A stretch of DNA of 64,000 bases, taken from contig JAINUG010000047.1 of NCBI GenBank assembly GCA_029706075.1, positions 4,275,830-4,339,829 on the forward strand. Direction: 5' to 3'. Below the pieces are notes generated by a model. The model was given only the letters and a program-made list of their open reading frames with translations. It was not told where the DNA came from and made no database searches. The translations under genes were made by a program, and so were the position numbers. This DNA is from Aldrovandia affinis (taxonomy: Eukaryota > Chordata > Actinopteri > Notacanthiformes > Halosauridae). Every line of letters starts with the position of its first letter. The first letter of the stretch is position 1. Positions 21,201 through 26,603 of this stretch are shown here, piece after piece.

Positions 21201-22532
21201 ACAGCATTGGCAACTGAGGAAGAAACACATGTTGAAGAAAAGAGCTCAAATGAGGCAGAAGTGCCAGAGGTGGTGGAAAGAAGAGTTCTGAGGAACAGGG
21301 CAAAAGCAATCATTGTAACACCACCTAAACGTAGATCCAGAAGACAAAAAAAAAAAAAGCCAATGAAGGAATACAAGAATGACCAAGAATCAGCCAAGGA
21401 GTCAGATGAAGAGGACAAGGTGGAGGAGGAGGAGGCAGAGAAAGTAGTGGAGGATGAAAAGTTGGAGGAAGAGGAGGCAGAAAATGTCTTAGAGGAGGAA
21501 AAGGTAGTGGAGGATGAGGCAGGAAAGGCGGTGGAGGATAAAATGGTGGTGGTAGAGGAGGGGGAAATGGTTGAGGATGAGGGGGGGAAGCTGGTGGAGG
21601 AGGAGGCTGTGGAAAAATCAGAGGCTGGGGAGGAGGAGCATGTGATGCAGGAGAAGGAAAAAACAACAAAGGCAGGTGAAGAGGTGATTGTGATATTGGA
21701 GGAGAAAGCACCACCTGAGGAAGAGGGAGAAAATATGGAGGTGGGGACAGCAGAAAAAGTGGTAGAGGAGGAGGACCACATGGTAGAGGAGGAAACTGAA
21801 AGAGCGGTGCAACAGGAACACACAGAGGAGGAAATGGCAGTGGAGAAGGGAGAGGAGGAGGATATTATAGAGAACGGGGGGAATATAGTAGAGGAAATTA
21901 TGGAGGGGGGAGGAGATGACAAGCTCAAAGAAAATGATGGGGCGGCAAAAGGAGAAGAAGTCACAGCAGAGTCAGAGGGGGCTGTAGCAGACAAAAATAC
22001 AGAGGGGGAGATGGAAGGAGAAGTGGGAAAAAAAGAGGATGAAAATGTTGAGCAGGAGGAAAAGATCGCAGAGATGGAAAAGACAGAAGCCATGGAAGAA
22101 AAGATGAAAGATGAGGATAAAATTGAAGAAATTGAAGAGATGGCAGAGGAAGAAAAGGAAGAGGCCGAAATGGAGAAAGAACCAGAAGCGGAGAAGACTT
22201 CGATAGCTGGAGAAGATGGAGGAGAACAGCTTTTGCAGCTCCAGAGCTCGGATGAAGCAGATGAGCCTCCAATGTTGAAGAATCAAGCTCGGAAGAGAAA
22301 GGTGAATGTAAGCATGGCAACACAGAGGCGTAGATCCAAAAGGGTCAGCAACCAAACATCAGAAGAGTCGGAGGAAGAGAAGGCTGAAGAAATGGATGAG
22401 GAAGAAAAGGAGGCCACATCCTCTGAGGAGCATGTACCAGAAAAGCCTGTGAAAAGAAGAAGGTCACAAAGAAAGGGAAAAATTGTTGATATGACACCCC
22501 AACGCAGATCAAAGCGCCGCAGCCGGACCTAA
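93..22532 (+). CDS. FAM169A: FAM169A (SLAP75, soluble lamin-associated protein), giant form with expanded C-terminal repeats; 12 exons
   Basis: Spliced CDS: 93-227, 1493-1592, 1678-1763, 2206-2377, 9623-9802, 14089-14211, 14332-14429, 14749-14791, 15071-15185, 15367-15523, 15900-16073, 16356-22532. Every junction keeps frame, which strongly supports the model. The start Met follows an acceptor AG at 89-90 and begins MDFPVDVV, matching the mammalian N-terminus MAFPVDML. Residues 46-265 carry family landmarks such as VGFVPLYG, LALFAPED, ALYLVDQWW, LGERIVLYVLNRI and ELLWEVE. The tail from about residue 299 is acidic. Human FAM169A (about 670 residues) was found as a lamin-A-proximal nuclear protein; its biochemical role is unknown. 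The predicted length here is about 2,519 residues because the last exon is hugely expanded with Glu/Lys-rich sequence and repeated basic modules. The orthology call is secure; the complete transcript and any upstream non-coding exon are not visible. FAM169B lacks such a tail and is less likely. Confidence 0.93.
228..1492 (+). other. FAM169A: FAM169A intron 1
   Basis: GT-AG intron. It contains one tRNA-derived SINE (939-1327); the rest is unremarkable AT-rich DNA. Confidence 0.85.
939..1327 (-). mobile_element. tRNA-derived SINE
   Basis: Read on the minus strand it starts with a tRNA-like head: A-box-like gtgtagcagtaagg, then the B box ggtttgattcc. A body of about 200 bases and an AT-rich tail follow. 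The insertion is flanked by the direct repeat cagtgcatg at 930-938 and 1328-1336. A 139-codon minus-strand frame across it is incidental. Confidence 0.75.
1493..1592 (+). CDS. FAM169A: FAM169A coding exon 2 (residues 46-78 plus 1 nt)
   Basis: A polypyrimidine tract ending ccaaaag precedes 1493, and the donor gtaatc starts at 1593. It encodes ISLSLSTVGFVPLYGADLK and LALFAPED, nearly identical to mammalian FAM169A. It ends in phase 1. Confidence 0.9.
1678..1763 (+). CDS. FAM169A: FAM169A coding exon 3 (residues 79-107)
   Basis: The acceptor is tgttcag at 1677 and the donor gtacat at 1764. It completes a split Ala codon and reads AVALYLVDQWWAVEDILKT, a family signature. The intron before it is only 85 bases. 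Confidence 0.9.
2206..2377 (+). CDS. FAM169A: FAM169A coding exon 4 (residues 108-164 plus 1 nt)
   Basis: The acceptor is gcttctag at 2205 and the donor gtaatt at 2378. It encodes the most conserved part of the family (LGERIVLYVLNRIVYR, then EVPFLCHS, DYAKILW and EAIGFYSVKP). Confidence 0.92.
3445..3956. repeat. Long inverted repeat (arms of about 150 bp, spacer of about 200 bp)
   Basis: Sequence from about 3445-3595 (tgaatcacagactgatg ... aaccaatcaca) recurs as its reverse complement at about 3808-3956 with very few differences. One arm runs into the transposase fragment, so the upstream arm is a duplicated, inverted piece of the element. Confidence 0.85.
3947..4162 (+). pseudogene. hAT transposase C-terminal fragment
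   Basis: It encodes FERTFSALKRIKTYARNTTG followed by RLSALASMAIE, the characteristic hAT C-terminal dimerisation motif (E-R-x-F-S-x-L-x-x-I-K). The upstream catalytic part is missing, replaced by the inverted-repeat DNA of the element. Confidence 0.75.
4335..4820. repeat. Inverted copies of a repeat unit shared with 62880-64000
   Basis: 4339-4478 (gtctgttcggtttgttttt ...) is matched by its reverse complement at about 4740-4817. The part at 4480-4755, read in reverse, is collinear with 63045-63135 plus 63784-63960. It is part of the hAT element at 3385-4932 and probably part of that family's normal sequence. Confidence 0.7.
5729..7840 (-). mobile_element. 5'-truncated L1-type LINE
   Basis: On the minus strand, overlapping frames (7779-7318, 7339-6632, 6779-6240) encode the C-terminal part of an L1 ORF2: WKSLPISLIGRINCIKMNILPK, SRISRFLWNGKVPRVKL, and a terminal C-x2-C ... 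H-x-F-W-T-C knuckle. Frames are joined by frameshifts, so it is dead. The 3' end is AT-rich with a poly(A), seen as T-runs at about 5726-5741. The direct repeat acgtggtacttt at 5717-5728 and 7841-7852 is the target-site duplication, proving one retrotransposition event with 5' truncation. Confidence 0.9.
9235..9511. mobile_element. hAT-type MITE, 277 bp
   Basis: Terminal inverted repeats of about 20 bp (cagtggtctcaaactcagtg and its complement) bound a non-coding, AT-rich body. The flanking 8-mers tcctaatg (9227-9234) and tccttatg (9512-9519) match at 7 of 8 positions, a slightly decayed target-site duplication. Confidence 0.85.
9623..9802 (+). CDS. FAM169A: FAM169A coding exon 5 (residues 165-224, GNAT-like loop)
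   Basis: The acceptor is ctcccatag at 9622 and the donor gtaggaa at 9803. It contains DSVFVRKAHRGNGHGLRIL; R191-G-N-G-H-G196 resembles the acetyl-CoA pyrophosphate loop (R/Q-x-x-G-x-G/A) of GNAT acyltransferases. It follows a 7.2-kb repeat-rich intron. Confidence 0.92.
9850..9915 (-). mobile_element. SINE 3'-tail fragment
   Basis: It contains tttagcagacgctcttatcc and agagcgacttac, the reverse complement of the conserved 3' tail shared by many fish tRNA-derived SINEs. Only the tail is present. Confidence 0.6.
10440..13763 (+). mobile_element. CR1-clade LINE, near full length but inactive
   Basis: ORF1 remnants (about 10770-11260) include VIVGYSIT and DLNRRGTAALGQYMLRVAEKY, typical of the esterase-like ORF1 of fish CR1 elements. 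ORF2 remnants give the endonuclease segment IMGDFNYPSINWE (11801-12022) and the reverse transcriptase (12600-13001) with [20 protein letters not shown]. The catalytic FADD motif reads CAND, losing the first Asp. A C-terminal piece with MLYDTFVRPRLEYC lies at 13177-13386. The 3' end has the 8-bp tandem ttcttatg-like repeats common in CR1/L2 LINEs (13741-13763). Many stops and frameshifts are present. The 5' boundary is uncertain. Confidence 0.82.
12600..13001 (+). pseudogene. CR1 LINE reverse-transcriptase fragment
   Basis: It encodes RT palm motifs: AYDIIYLVFQNVFDKVPY (F/AFDxVxH region), [20 protein letters not shown] and TCANDTKLGG. The active-site Asp pair is mutated (N-D). The frame is closed on both sides by stops. 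Confidence 0.8.
14089..14211 (+). CDS. FAM169A: FAM169A coding exon 6 (residues 225-265)
   Basis: The acceptor is tctctccag at 14088 and the donor gtaagg at 14212. It encodes QYLNTYPADRELLWEVESV, matching the mammalian QYFEKYPGDHELLWEVEGV segment. It is the last exon of the globular N-terminal half. Confidence 0.9.
14332..14429 (+). CDS. FAM169A: FAM169A coding exon 7 (residues 266-298)
   Basis: The acceptor is ttgccagcag at 14331 and the donor gtatat at 14430. It encodes an acidic linker (EDSSSLVEESAQTEVV...). Sequence similarity to mammals is low; the call rests on splice signals and frame continuity with exons 6 and 8. Confidence 0.75.
14749..14791 (+). CDS. FAM169A: FAM169A coding exon 8 (43-nt micro-exon, GC donor)
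   Basis: The acceptor is gcgatgcag at 14748. The only suitable donor is gcaagt at 14792, a GC-AG intron whose flanking bases (aag|gcaagt) otherwise match the U1 consensus. It encodes EEVVIVNKHIKVAE. Its phase fits exons 7 and 9 exactly, but the exon is short and could be alternatively spliced; skipping it would break the frame of exon 9. Confidence 0.65.
15071..15185 (+). CDS. FAM169A: FAM169A coding exon 9 (residues 313-350)
   Basis: The acceptor is cttgtttcag at 15070 and the donor gtaact at 15186. It encodes TPVSTRTRSTEFRRKRLREE, a short basic segment reminiscent of the basic modules later in the tail, then an acidic stretch. Confidence 0.75.
15367..15523 (+). CDS. FAM169A: FAM169A coding exon 10 (residues 351-403)
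   Basis: The acceptor is gtcgttcag at 15366 and the donor gtgagg at 15524. It encodes a Glu/Asp-rich, Pro/Ala-containing linker and ends in phase 0. Confidence 0.75.
15900..16073 (+). CDS. FAM169A: FAM169A coding exon 11 (residues 404-461, tandem donor)
   Basis: The acceptor is gtcttacag at 15899. It contains EPMNGNVM, matching the mammalian EPMNGEIM, which anchors this linker to the family. Two in-frame donors lie 6 bases apart (cag|gtacag at 16074 and cag|gtatgg at 16080), so isoforms differing by two residues (VQ) are possible. Confidence 0.8.
16356..22532 (+). CDS. FAM169A: FAM169A terminal exon, 2,058 codons of acidic sequence with repeated basic modules
   Basis: The acceptor is gatattcag at 16355 and the TAA stop is at 22530-22532, with no stop in between over 6.2 kb. 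The protein is dominated by Glu, Lys and Val, with runs such as VEEEKVEEE suggesting long charged helices or disorder. Into this are set basic modules of the form V-V-E-R-R-V-L-R-x-R-T, about 10-15 residues, then R-R-S-T/K-R-L-S-K-K. Human FAM169A ends with one such element (PVVDRRNLRRKAKG), so the exon is homologous but multiplied. The extreme C-terminus (TPQRRSKRRSRT) is again basic. An intact frame through thousands of repeat bases argues that it is translated. Collapse or over-expansion in the assembly cannot be excluded. Confidence 0.9.
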   Translation, partial: GTVNIVTEEVTKDSAEQQVSPEVESPLGEAAAPLEDANSTKPVAVPSDVMAEEEEMVEEVLSTEAAPLEETEAPTKSGPQGEDVQEEADGDVTEETQVPMDFCQNVVLHVGLKKVSYQPSEKGGNDQIVPEVEKTLQKEGSEEKVEKMSEEDEVEEEVEEEEEDKEVHADASPLVDRRALRRKTEVTPIRRSKRVCKRSLEDDNDQATAEEKAEEKAKVAVEGAVVDRRVLRRRTLIITTTPKRKYERRSNSQLKGGKDQAEVEKEVEEESPVVERRVLRNRTPVKKAFVCRSTRLSKKLQKENESDQEAESEKEEEKDWVDKDEKMEEAVEEGKTTEADEAPLVERRVLRNRTLVKETSTRRSKRLSIQQQKEDKSDQVEEEEEDGNVEEEGKKLEENKEEAKENAAEKKEGEEEEKEEEKKEEEKVEEALTVEEEKVEEEGNVVMEEKLADEVEKVADGEKVEENGEKVLEVGKLEEEGEKLVVEEKFKDEDENVVVEEEEERVVMEEEMHREEDKVEEHAGEKKEGEEEENVTPTEEEGEAAEKSSEETDELLVLEDKNMEEEMTEEKEEEAKEKVEEDKDVAKAGENKEESSEEKMETTVEKEVVMEEVERGEEKVEETEGEEEKHATSTEREGEVAERSSEMAVEPSVVEIRVLRRSAKVVIETPKRTSRRLNKQPQMEKTNAAVETEKVKMNEGEEILTTIEKEAAVIDKDDEPPVVETRVLRRKIKIITVTPPKFKSKQLSKKPQKENKDDQESAKEPEEEEEEDEKVEEKEVEKIVEQEEPENVEEEKVVEEEVEKVVEEEGDVEEELKKVIEDERENEGEEEEKMEGVAEEREEKKEEKMLEEWEKMEERGQVVEERKEMDEEAEEREERKTIEVEEKESVVEEGKEMEVEEEEREEEKGKDKADDNIGDKEEANSDMEQNLIQESVDMVEEQGAQKKIDEVVEKEKEETETVLTTEEKTHVEENSSDEADKPPVVERRVLRNRTPVQKTSVRRSTRLSKKQEKEDESDQAEEEEQEEGEEVHADQSQFVDRRALRRKTEVITATLIRRSKRVCKQAMEDNDDQAIAEEKEEAEEKATVAVEGAVVERRVLRRRTLIITTTPKHTYEQSSKLQLKDGKDQAEVEKEVEEESPVVERRVLRNRTPVKKASVYRSTRLSKQHQKEDKSDQVEEEEEDINVEEDGEETAEVEEEGEKLEENKEEAKENAAEKREGEEEERMEEKKEEEEVEETVMVEEEKVEEEGETVVVEEKLEDEVEKVADGEKFEENGETVLEGDRKGKEIEVEGEEREEEKGKDKADDNIGDEEETNAEMEQNLIKESIDMVEEQGAQKKIDEVVEEEKEETETVLTTEEKTHVEEKSSDEADEPPVVERRVLRNRTPVKKTSVRRSTRLSKKQQKENESDQELAEEPEEEENVEEAEVEKVVEEEKVEEEEEEEGKVEEEEEVEEKVEEEEVEKVMEEENVEEEVGKAVEEEVGKAVDDEGVNMGEEEENIEEVPEETEEKEEEKMSEEGEKMEERVQVVEERKEIEVEEKERVEEEGKEMEVEDEEREEEKGKDKADDNIGDEEEANAEMEQNLIQESIDMVEEQGAQKLIDEVVEEQNEKTETALATEEETHVEEKSSNEAEVPEVVERRVLRNRAKAIIVTPPKRRSRRQKKKKPMKEYKNDQESAKESDEEDKVEEEEAEKVVEDEKLEEEEAENVLEEEKVVEDEAGKAVEDKMVVVEEGEMVEDEGGKLVEEEAVEKSEAGEEEHVMQEKEKTTKAGEEVIVILEEKAPPEEEGENMEVGTAEKVVEEEDHMVEEETERAVQQEHTEEEMAVEKGEEEDIIENGGNIVEEIMEGGGDDKLKENDGAAKGEEVTAESEGAVADKNTEGEMEGEVGKKEDENVEQEEKIAEMEKTEAMEEKMKDEDKIEEIEEMAEEEKEEAEMEKEPEAEKTSIAGEDGGEQLLQLQSSDEADEPPMLKNQARKRKVNVSMATQRRRSKRVSNQTSEESEEEKAEEMDEEEKEATSSEEHVPEKPVKRRRSQRKGKIVDMTPQRRSKRRSRT
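16851..17560 (+). repeat. Higher-order duplicate, copy 1 (paired with 19443-19985)
   Basis: The segment from EVHAD through modules 1-4 to NKEEAKENAAEK recurs downstream. The start offset is 2,592 bases (864 codons). The end offset is 2,424 bases because copy 2 lacks an internal piece (one VERRVLRNRT module). Near-identity over most of the length indicates a fairly recent in-frame segmental duplication. Confidence 0.8.
19060..19386 (+). repeat. Three-copy block, copy A (KADDNIGD ... RNRTPV)
   Basis: It encodes EREEEKGKDKADDNIGD, then MEQNLIQES, MVEEQGAQKKIDEVV and a basic module. It is almost identical to the blocks beginning near 20239 and 21025; the offsets of 1,179 and 786 bases are both multiples of three. 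Confidence 0.85.
19443..19985 (+). repeat. Higher-order duplicate, copy 2 (paired with 16851-17560)
   Basis: It repeats EVHAD, then the modules VDRRALRRKTEV, VVERRVLRRRTLIITTTP and VVERRVLRNRTPVKKAS in the same order as copy 1, followed by NKEEAKENAAEK. It has one module fewer than copy 1. The reading frame is kept. Confidence 0.8.
20239..20567 (+). repeat. Three-copy block, copy B
   Basis: Second copy of the KADDNIGD block, ending in the module VVERRVLRNRTPVKKTSV. It differs from copy A at a few codons. Confidence 0.85.
21025..21300 (+). repeat. Three-copy block, copy C
   Basis: Third copy of the KADDNIGD block. It diverges from the others inside its basic module (RNRAKAIIVTPPKRRSRR), where it resembles the module at 18519, suggesting exchange between modules. 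Confidence 0.8.
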
Positions 22533-23103
22533 GCATGTAGCTATATGAGGTTGCACTTTTTTGTAGTAGATTATGACGAGGATTTGGGCGAATATGGGGA
22601 TGGGGTGGGGGGGTTAGGGTCTTGTGTATTTGTAAGATTCCAAAAAATATTTTTCCAAAAAAATGTTTAAATCAATCAAAAATTTAAAAAACGAATAATT
22701 TTTTAGATAAAAGTATACAAAACGTGTCAATGATCAATAATAGTAAGAATAATCAAAAGTGAATAATTATTTGTATCATATGGGTTTTTAATGTGGATTT
22801 TAAACATTGGATTTCAATATTTTGCTATGGGGATATGTACTTTATAATATGAAACTGAGCTCAGAGTTTCTTTTTTAGTTCCAAAACTATATAAACCAGC
22901 AGCAACTCAAAGCACTCAATTAAACTATCTCAGTAAAATATTTGTAATCTATATTACAATATACTGTGGTTAGCTTAAATATCCTGATAACCATATAGTA
23001 CTCAGGAGGATCTCATGAGCGCTTATAGGTACCTACCTTACATTTGAAGTTTCTATCTGAATCATTCTTGTTTATACACATATGAGCAAACACTTTCTGT
23101 CTG

Positions 23104-23164
<61 letters not shown>

Positions 23165-23165
23165 A

Positions 23166-23213
<48 letters not shown>

Positions 23214-26100
23214 TATGTCAGTGGGAACATTTTTTTCGGATATTTCTAAGTGGAATGAAAAATAGAATGAAATGGGACACAGCCTGTTTGTACCAATAAT
23301 AGATAGTTTGAAATAAATCCAATGTGCTAAAATTGCTGTCCCTAATTAAAATACTCAAGGGTGACCAATTCAGCCCCCACTGACACATTATGTGGCTCCA
23401 AATAAATCCCTACAAAAAGGGGAATATTTGGAAAAAATGTGACTTTATAAAATTACTTAATAAAGAGGCCATAAGAAAGCCATATTTGATACAAACTGGG
23501 CCATGGTCTTGACAACCATTAAATAATCATTTTAGATAATACTTGTCAAGCCAAACACAAAAATACTTCACCAAATATTGTCACAAGTTCCGCTCAAATA
23601 GGTGGATGAAATTCTGAAGTATGTTATATAAACAAATATTCGGAACATTTACATTTAAAAATTATTAAAAACTATTGAAATGTAGACAGTCATTATTTAT
23701 ATAATAAATAAATAAATGTTCCTAAAGAACTGTGAGAGAATACGGCAGAATAGTCACTGTAAAATGTATAGTAAATGTTACACATTCAAAAATAGACTAG
23801 GTGTTTCTGAAGTGTCAAGTTGTGCTTAAAAACATGTAGCACATTTTGTAGCTTCTTAGTGAATGTTCGGCAAAGGGATCACTGTAAGTGTCATTACTTG
23901 CTGTCATTGTAAAATAAGAATGAGGTATGTGGCTGTTTAACATGACATATGGTGTCCTGTTCATAGCTTTCAGTGTGCGATAAGTAGAACATAGTTCATT
24001 TCTGAGCAGCTGTAGTGTTATTGAATGCAACTAGATTTTTTTACATAATGATTTGAACATGCTCTTCAAAAGGGTTGCATTTATCTGTAGTAGTTGACTA
24101 CAATTATGCATACCAAGAAAATATAATCTTAATGTAAAATACAAAGCCAAGCATAAATCAGAGATGACCTCAATATACAATTGAGGTTCAAAGGCTTGAT
24201 TTGATCGTGTTTGTGAAACAAAGGCAACTTATTAATATTATGCTTGTATTTAGACAGTATTTTGTTTTCTTTTTTATATATCCAAATCTTGGTAGTATTC
24301 AAGTGTATTAATTTTCTATGTTTGATTTCACAGATAGCCCACAAGAGTAAACTGGCCCAAATTAAAGTAGTTTAGTTCACCAAGTCACTCATATAACTAT
24401 GCCTGTCTTTGAGAGTGGACCCTCTCTAAGCAAAATAGAGTAAACGATTCACTGATGAATATTACCCTTTATTGCATGATTGTCTCTTCTTTATTGTAAT
24501 TATAGTTGAATATTCCATATTGAAATAAAATAAACAGGCCATAGCATTTTATACTGGTCTTTGGCTGAGATACTCTATTGACTAACAGTATTAAGAAGTT
24601 CATGGTTTCTTACAATTGATACTGATACTAGATAATTGTTTAATCTGTCAAAGTAACTATTAAAATACCATAAAATAGGCTGTCATATGGTATCTTTGAA
24701 TGAAAATTGAACCAACACATTTACTCCCCCTACTCCTGAGACAGCTGTGATAGCTAAAAGTAGCTATAATTGTAATGACTAATGTCAACCAACATTCAGT
24801 GACTAGCTGTGTTATTCGTTTGTGTCCATTCAATTGTTTTTCAGGTTATCATTCTGTATGCATCTTACTAGTAAGCTAAAAGCATGCTACTCTTACAGTA
24901 ACTGTATTAGTTAGCTACTTCAAAAAAATTGAATTATGAAAACAATTGATGTCAACTTCACAACATGCAGATGTTTTAATGTAGTGTTGTTAGCTAGCTA
25001 CATTATCTGAAACTGAAATTTAATTAGCTTGATAACAATTTTTTGACAAATTATTTGGCAGATTATGATTACAATAAACCAAGCAAATCCCGACTTGCTA
25101 TTATATTATACTTCTTTAGATGCACCTCTCCATTTAATGAATATACCTCTCAAATGAATTGCCTTCTGGATTATAGCGTTGACATTTGCCCATTGATGGT
25201 AGGTAGAGTCATCTAAAGAGGAAACAGTAAAACAAGGCCTTGGTCTCAATTCCATAGCAGCGAATAAAGCCTGTGTTTTATATGTCCTTATACTCAGGTG
25301 ATATTATACTTTGATGTTTGTTTAAATTTGTATTTTTTCTAGACAGGAAGCTGTGATTAGCCAAACACCTTTCATCTCTGATAACTGTATTACAGTACTT
25401 CATCTGCCCTTATCCAAAACAGCTTTTTACAAACAGAATCTTAGCTTAACTCACTTTTATTTGGACCAACGAAATCAGAATCAGCAAGAACGAAACATCT
25501 TGAGAAGATGCATTGTGCATATATTACAGACTAAAGATAGAAATGCAGAATGTGTATTGTTGTTAAAAAGGCTCAGACCACACCAAAATATGAAATTATA
25601 TTAATAGACATGCTAGTAAAACCAGTAGTACTGCTGCCATTCTCTGAGGAAATTCTGAAATGTTTAAAATGTTTTTTTGTAATGTTTTTTTAAATACTTT
25701 GTACATGCATTATGTTGCTGTCCCAAAATAAATATTGGGGACTATTTCACTTGTTACTTGTAGGGAATTGTGCTTCATAAAACATCTCAAAGGAATTGGT
25801 TTATAAAACTGGTGTATACAATTCATTCTTTATGGTTAACATTTTTCCTTATGGCATTGCTTTATATAATGTCATTGTATCTGTCCCAGTGTGACAAACC
25901 ACTCAAACATACCAATAGCACTGCTATAGTTTTCTAATTATAGTATTTTTCAGGTCACGAAACTTTGGTAAGGGTAGATTTTCTAAGGCATTACTGTGTA
26001 TCACTTCTTTGAATACATTTTGCAGAACTTTCTTTTTCAAATGCTGTGATTTGTAACTATCTCTGGTAGTAAATAAATACTTTTCTTATTGAACACTTCA
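22533..26100 (+). other. FAM169A: Probable FAM169A 3' UTR and 3' flank, AT-rich
   Basis: Low-complexity, AT-rich sequence with a compound TC/AC microsatellite follows the stop codon. Many AATAAA hexamers occur (for example near 23706, 24525, 25726 and 26071), so the true end of the transcript cannot be chosen. I see no other gene; the 83-codon frame near 25353 has no recognisable content. Confidence 0.3.
23107..23210. repeat. Compound microsatellite (TC)n-(AC)n
   Basis: About 27 TC units (23107-23160) are followed by a short ACTC transition and about 21 AC units ending at 23210. Confidence 0.98.
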
Positions 26101-26603
26101 AATCTCATTCTTTTTTTACCCAGGCCATGTCTATATTGGTATTATTCATGAATGAGTAATATATATTCCGATTCTGACATCTGAAAGTAGATGTCCTTAA
26201 TCTTTAATTCAAATAAAGCTGGTAACAATTCTGATTCACTTATCTGTCATTTAATTTCCTACACATTAAATTATTTGGTGAGATAGGTTAGACAAACTGT
26301 TCAAATCGGATGCTTCACTTACTTACTTAAGAAACCACTATGGTTTGGAACAAGTTTTGGGAAAATTCTAATATGAAAAAACTATTTTTTACACATTAAC
26401 GTTAATAATCTAGTGACAGTAATATGATAGCTGATTATTTACTAGTATTTTTATTTTTATTTTTAACACACACAGCTTTGCTGCCAGCATGGTTTTCTTG
26501 ACATTTATGTCTTTAAAACATCAGCTGTTGTCATCTCACCTAAGAAGGACAAGACTCAGGTCTCTGTGAACTCCTTCCATAGTTCATCTAGAGCTCCTTA
26601 GTA

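Larger units (their letters stand above)
16878..22529 (+). repeat. FAM169A: Array of basic V-V-E-R-R-V-L-R modules in the FAM169A tail (about 12 clear plus 2 divergent)
   Basis: Module starts (approximate): 16878, 17031, 17175, 17388, 18312, 18519, 19305, 19469, 19635, 19779, 20484, 21270, and divergent ones near 22275 and 22448. Each has two basic halves: V-V-E/D-R-R-V/A-L-R-x-R/K-T and, 10-15 residues on, a patch R-R/K-S-T/K-R-x-S/C-K. A frequent continuation is K-E-x-x-S-D-Q. Spacers are acidic and vary from about 30 to about 300 residues. The half-modules resemble nuclear localisation or DNA-contacting patches; the R-R-S/T positions fit basophilic kinase consensus sites. Both statements are inference. 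Confidence 0.88.

Noticed and set aside
19862-22093. 743-codon minus-strand open frame
   Set aside because: Same cause: purine-rich sense strand leaves few stops on the complement.
16878-22529. Regularly spaced repeats resembling a CRISPR or satellite array
   Set aside because: The repeats are in-frame protein modules with variable spacing inside a eukaryotic exon.
25353-25604. 83-codon frame in the FAM169A 3' flank
   Set aside because: No start context, splice pattern or recognisable motif; likely 3' UTR.
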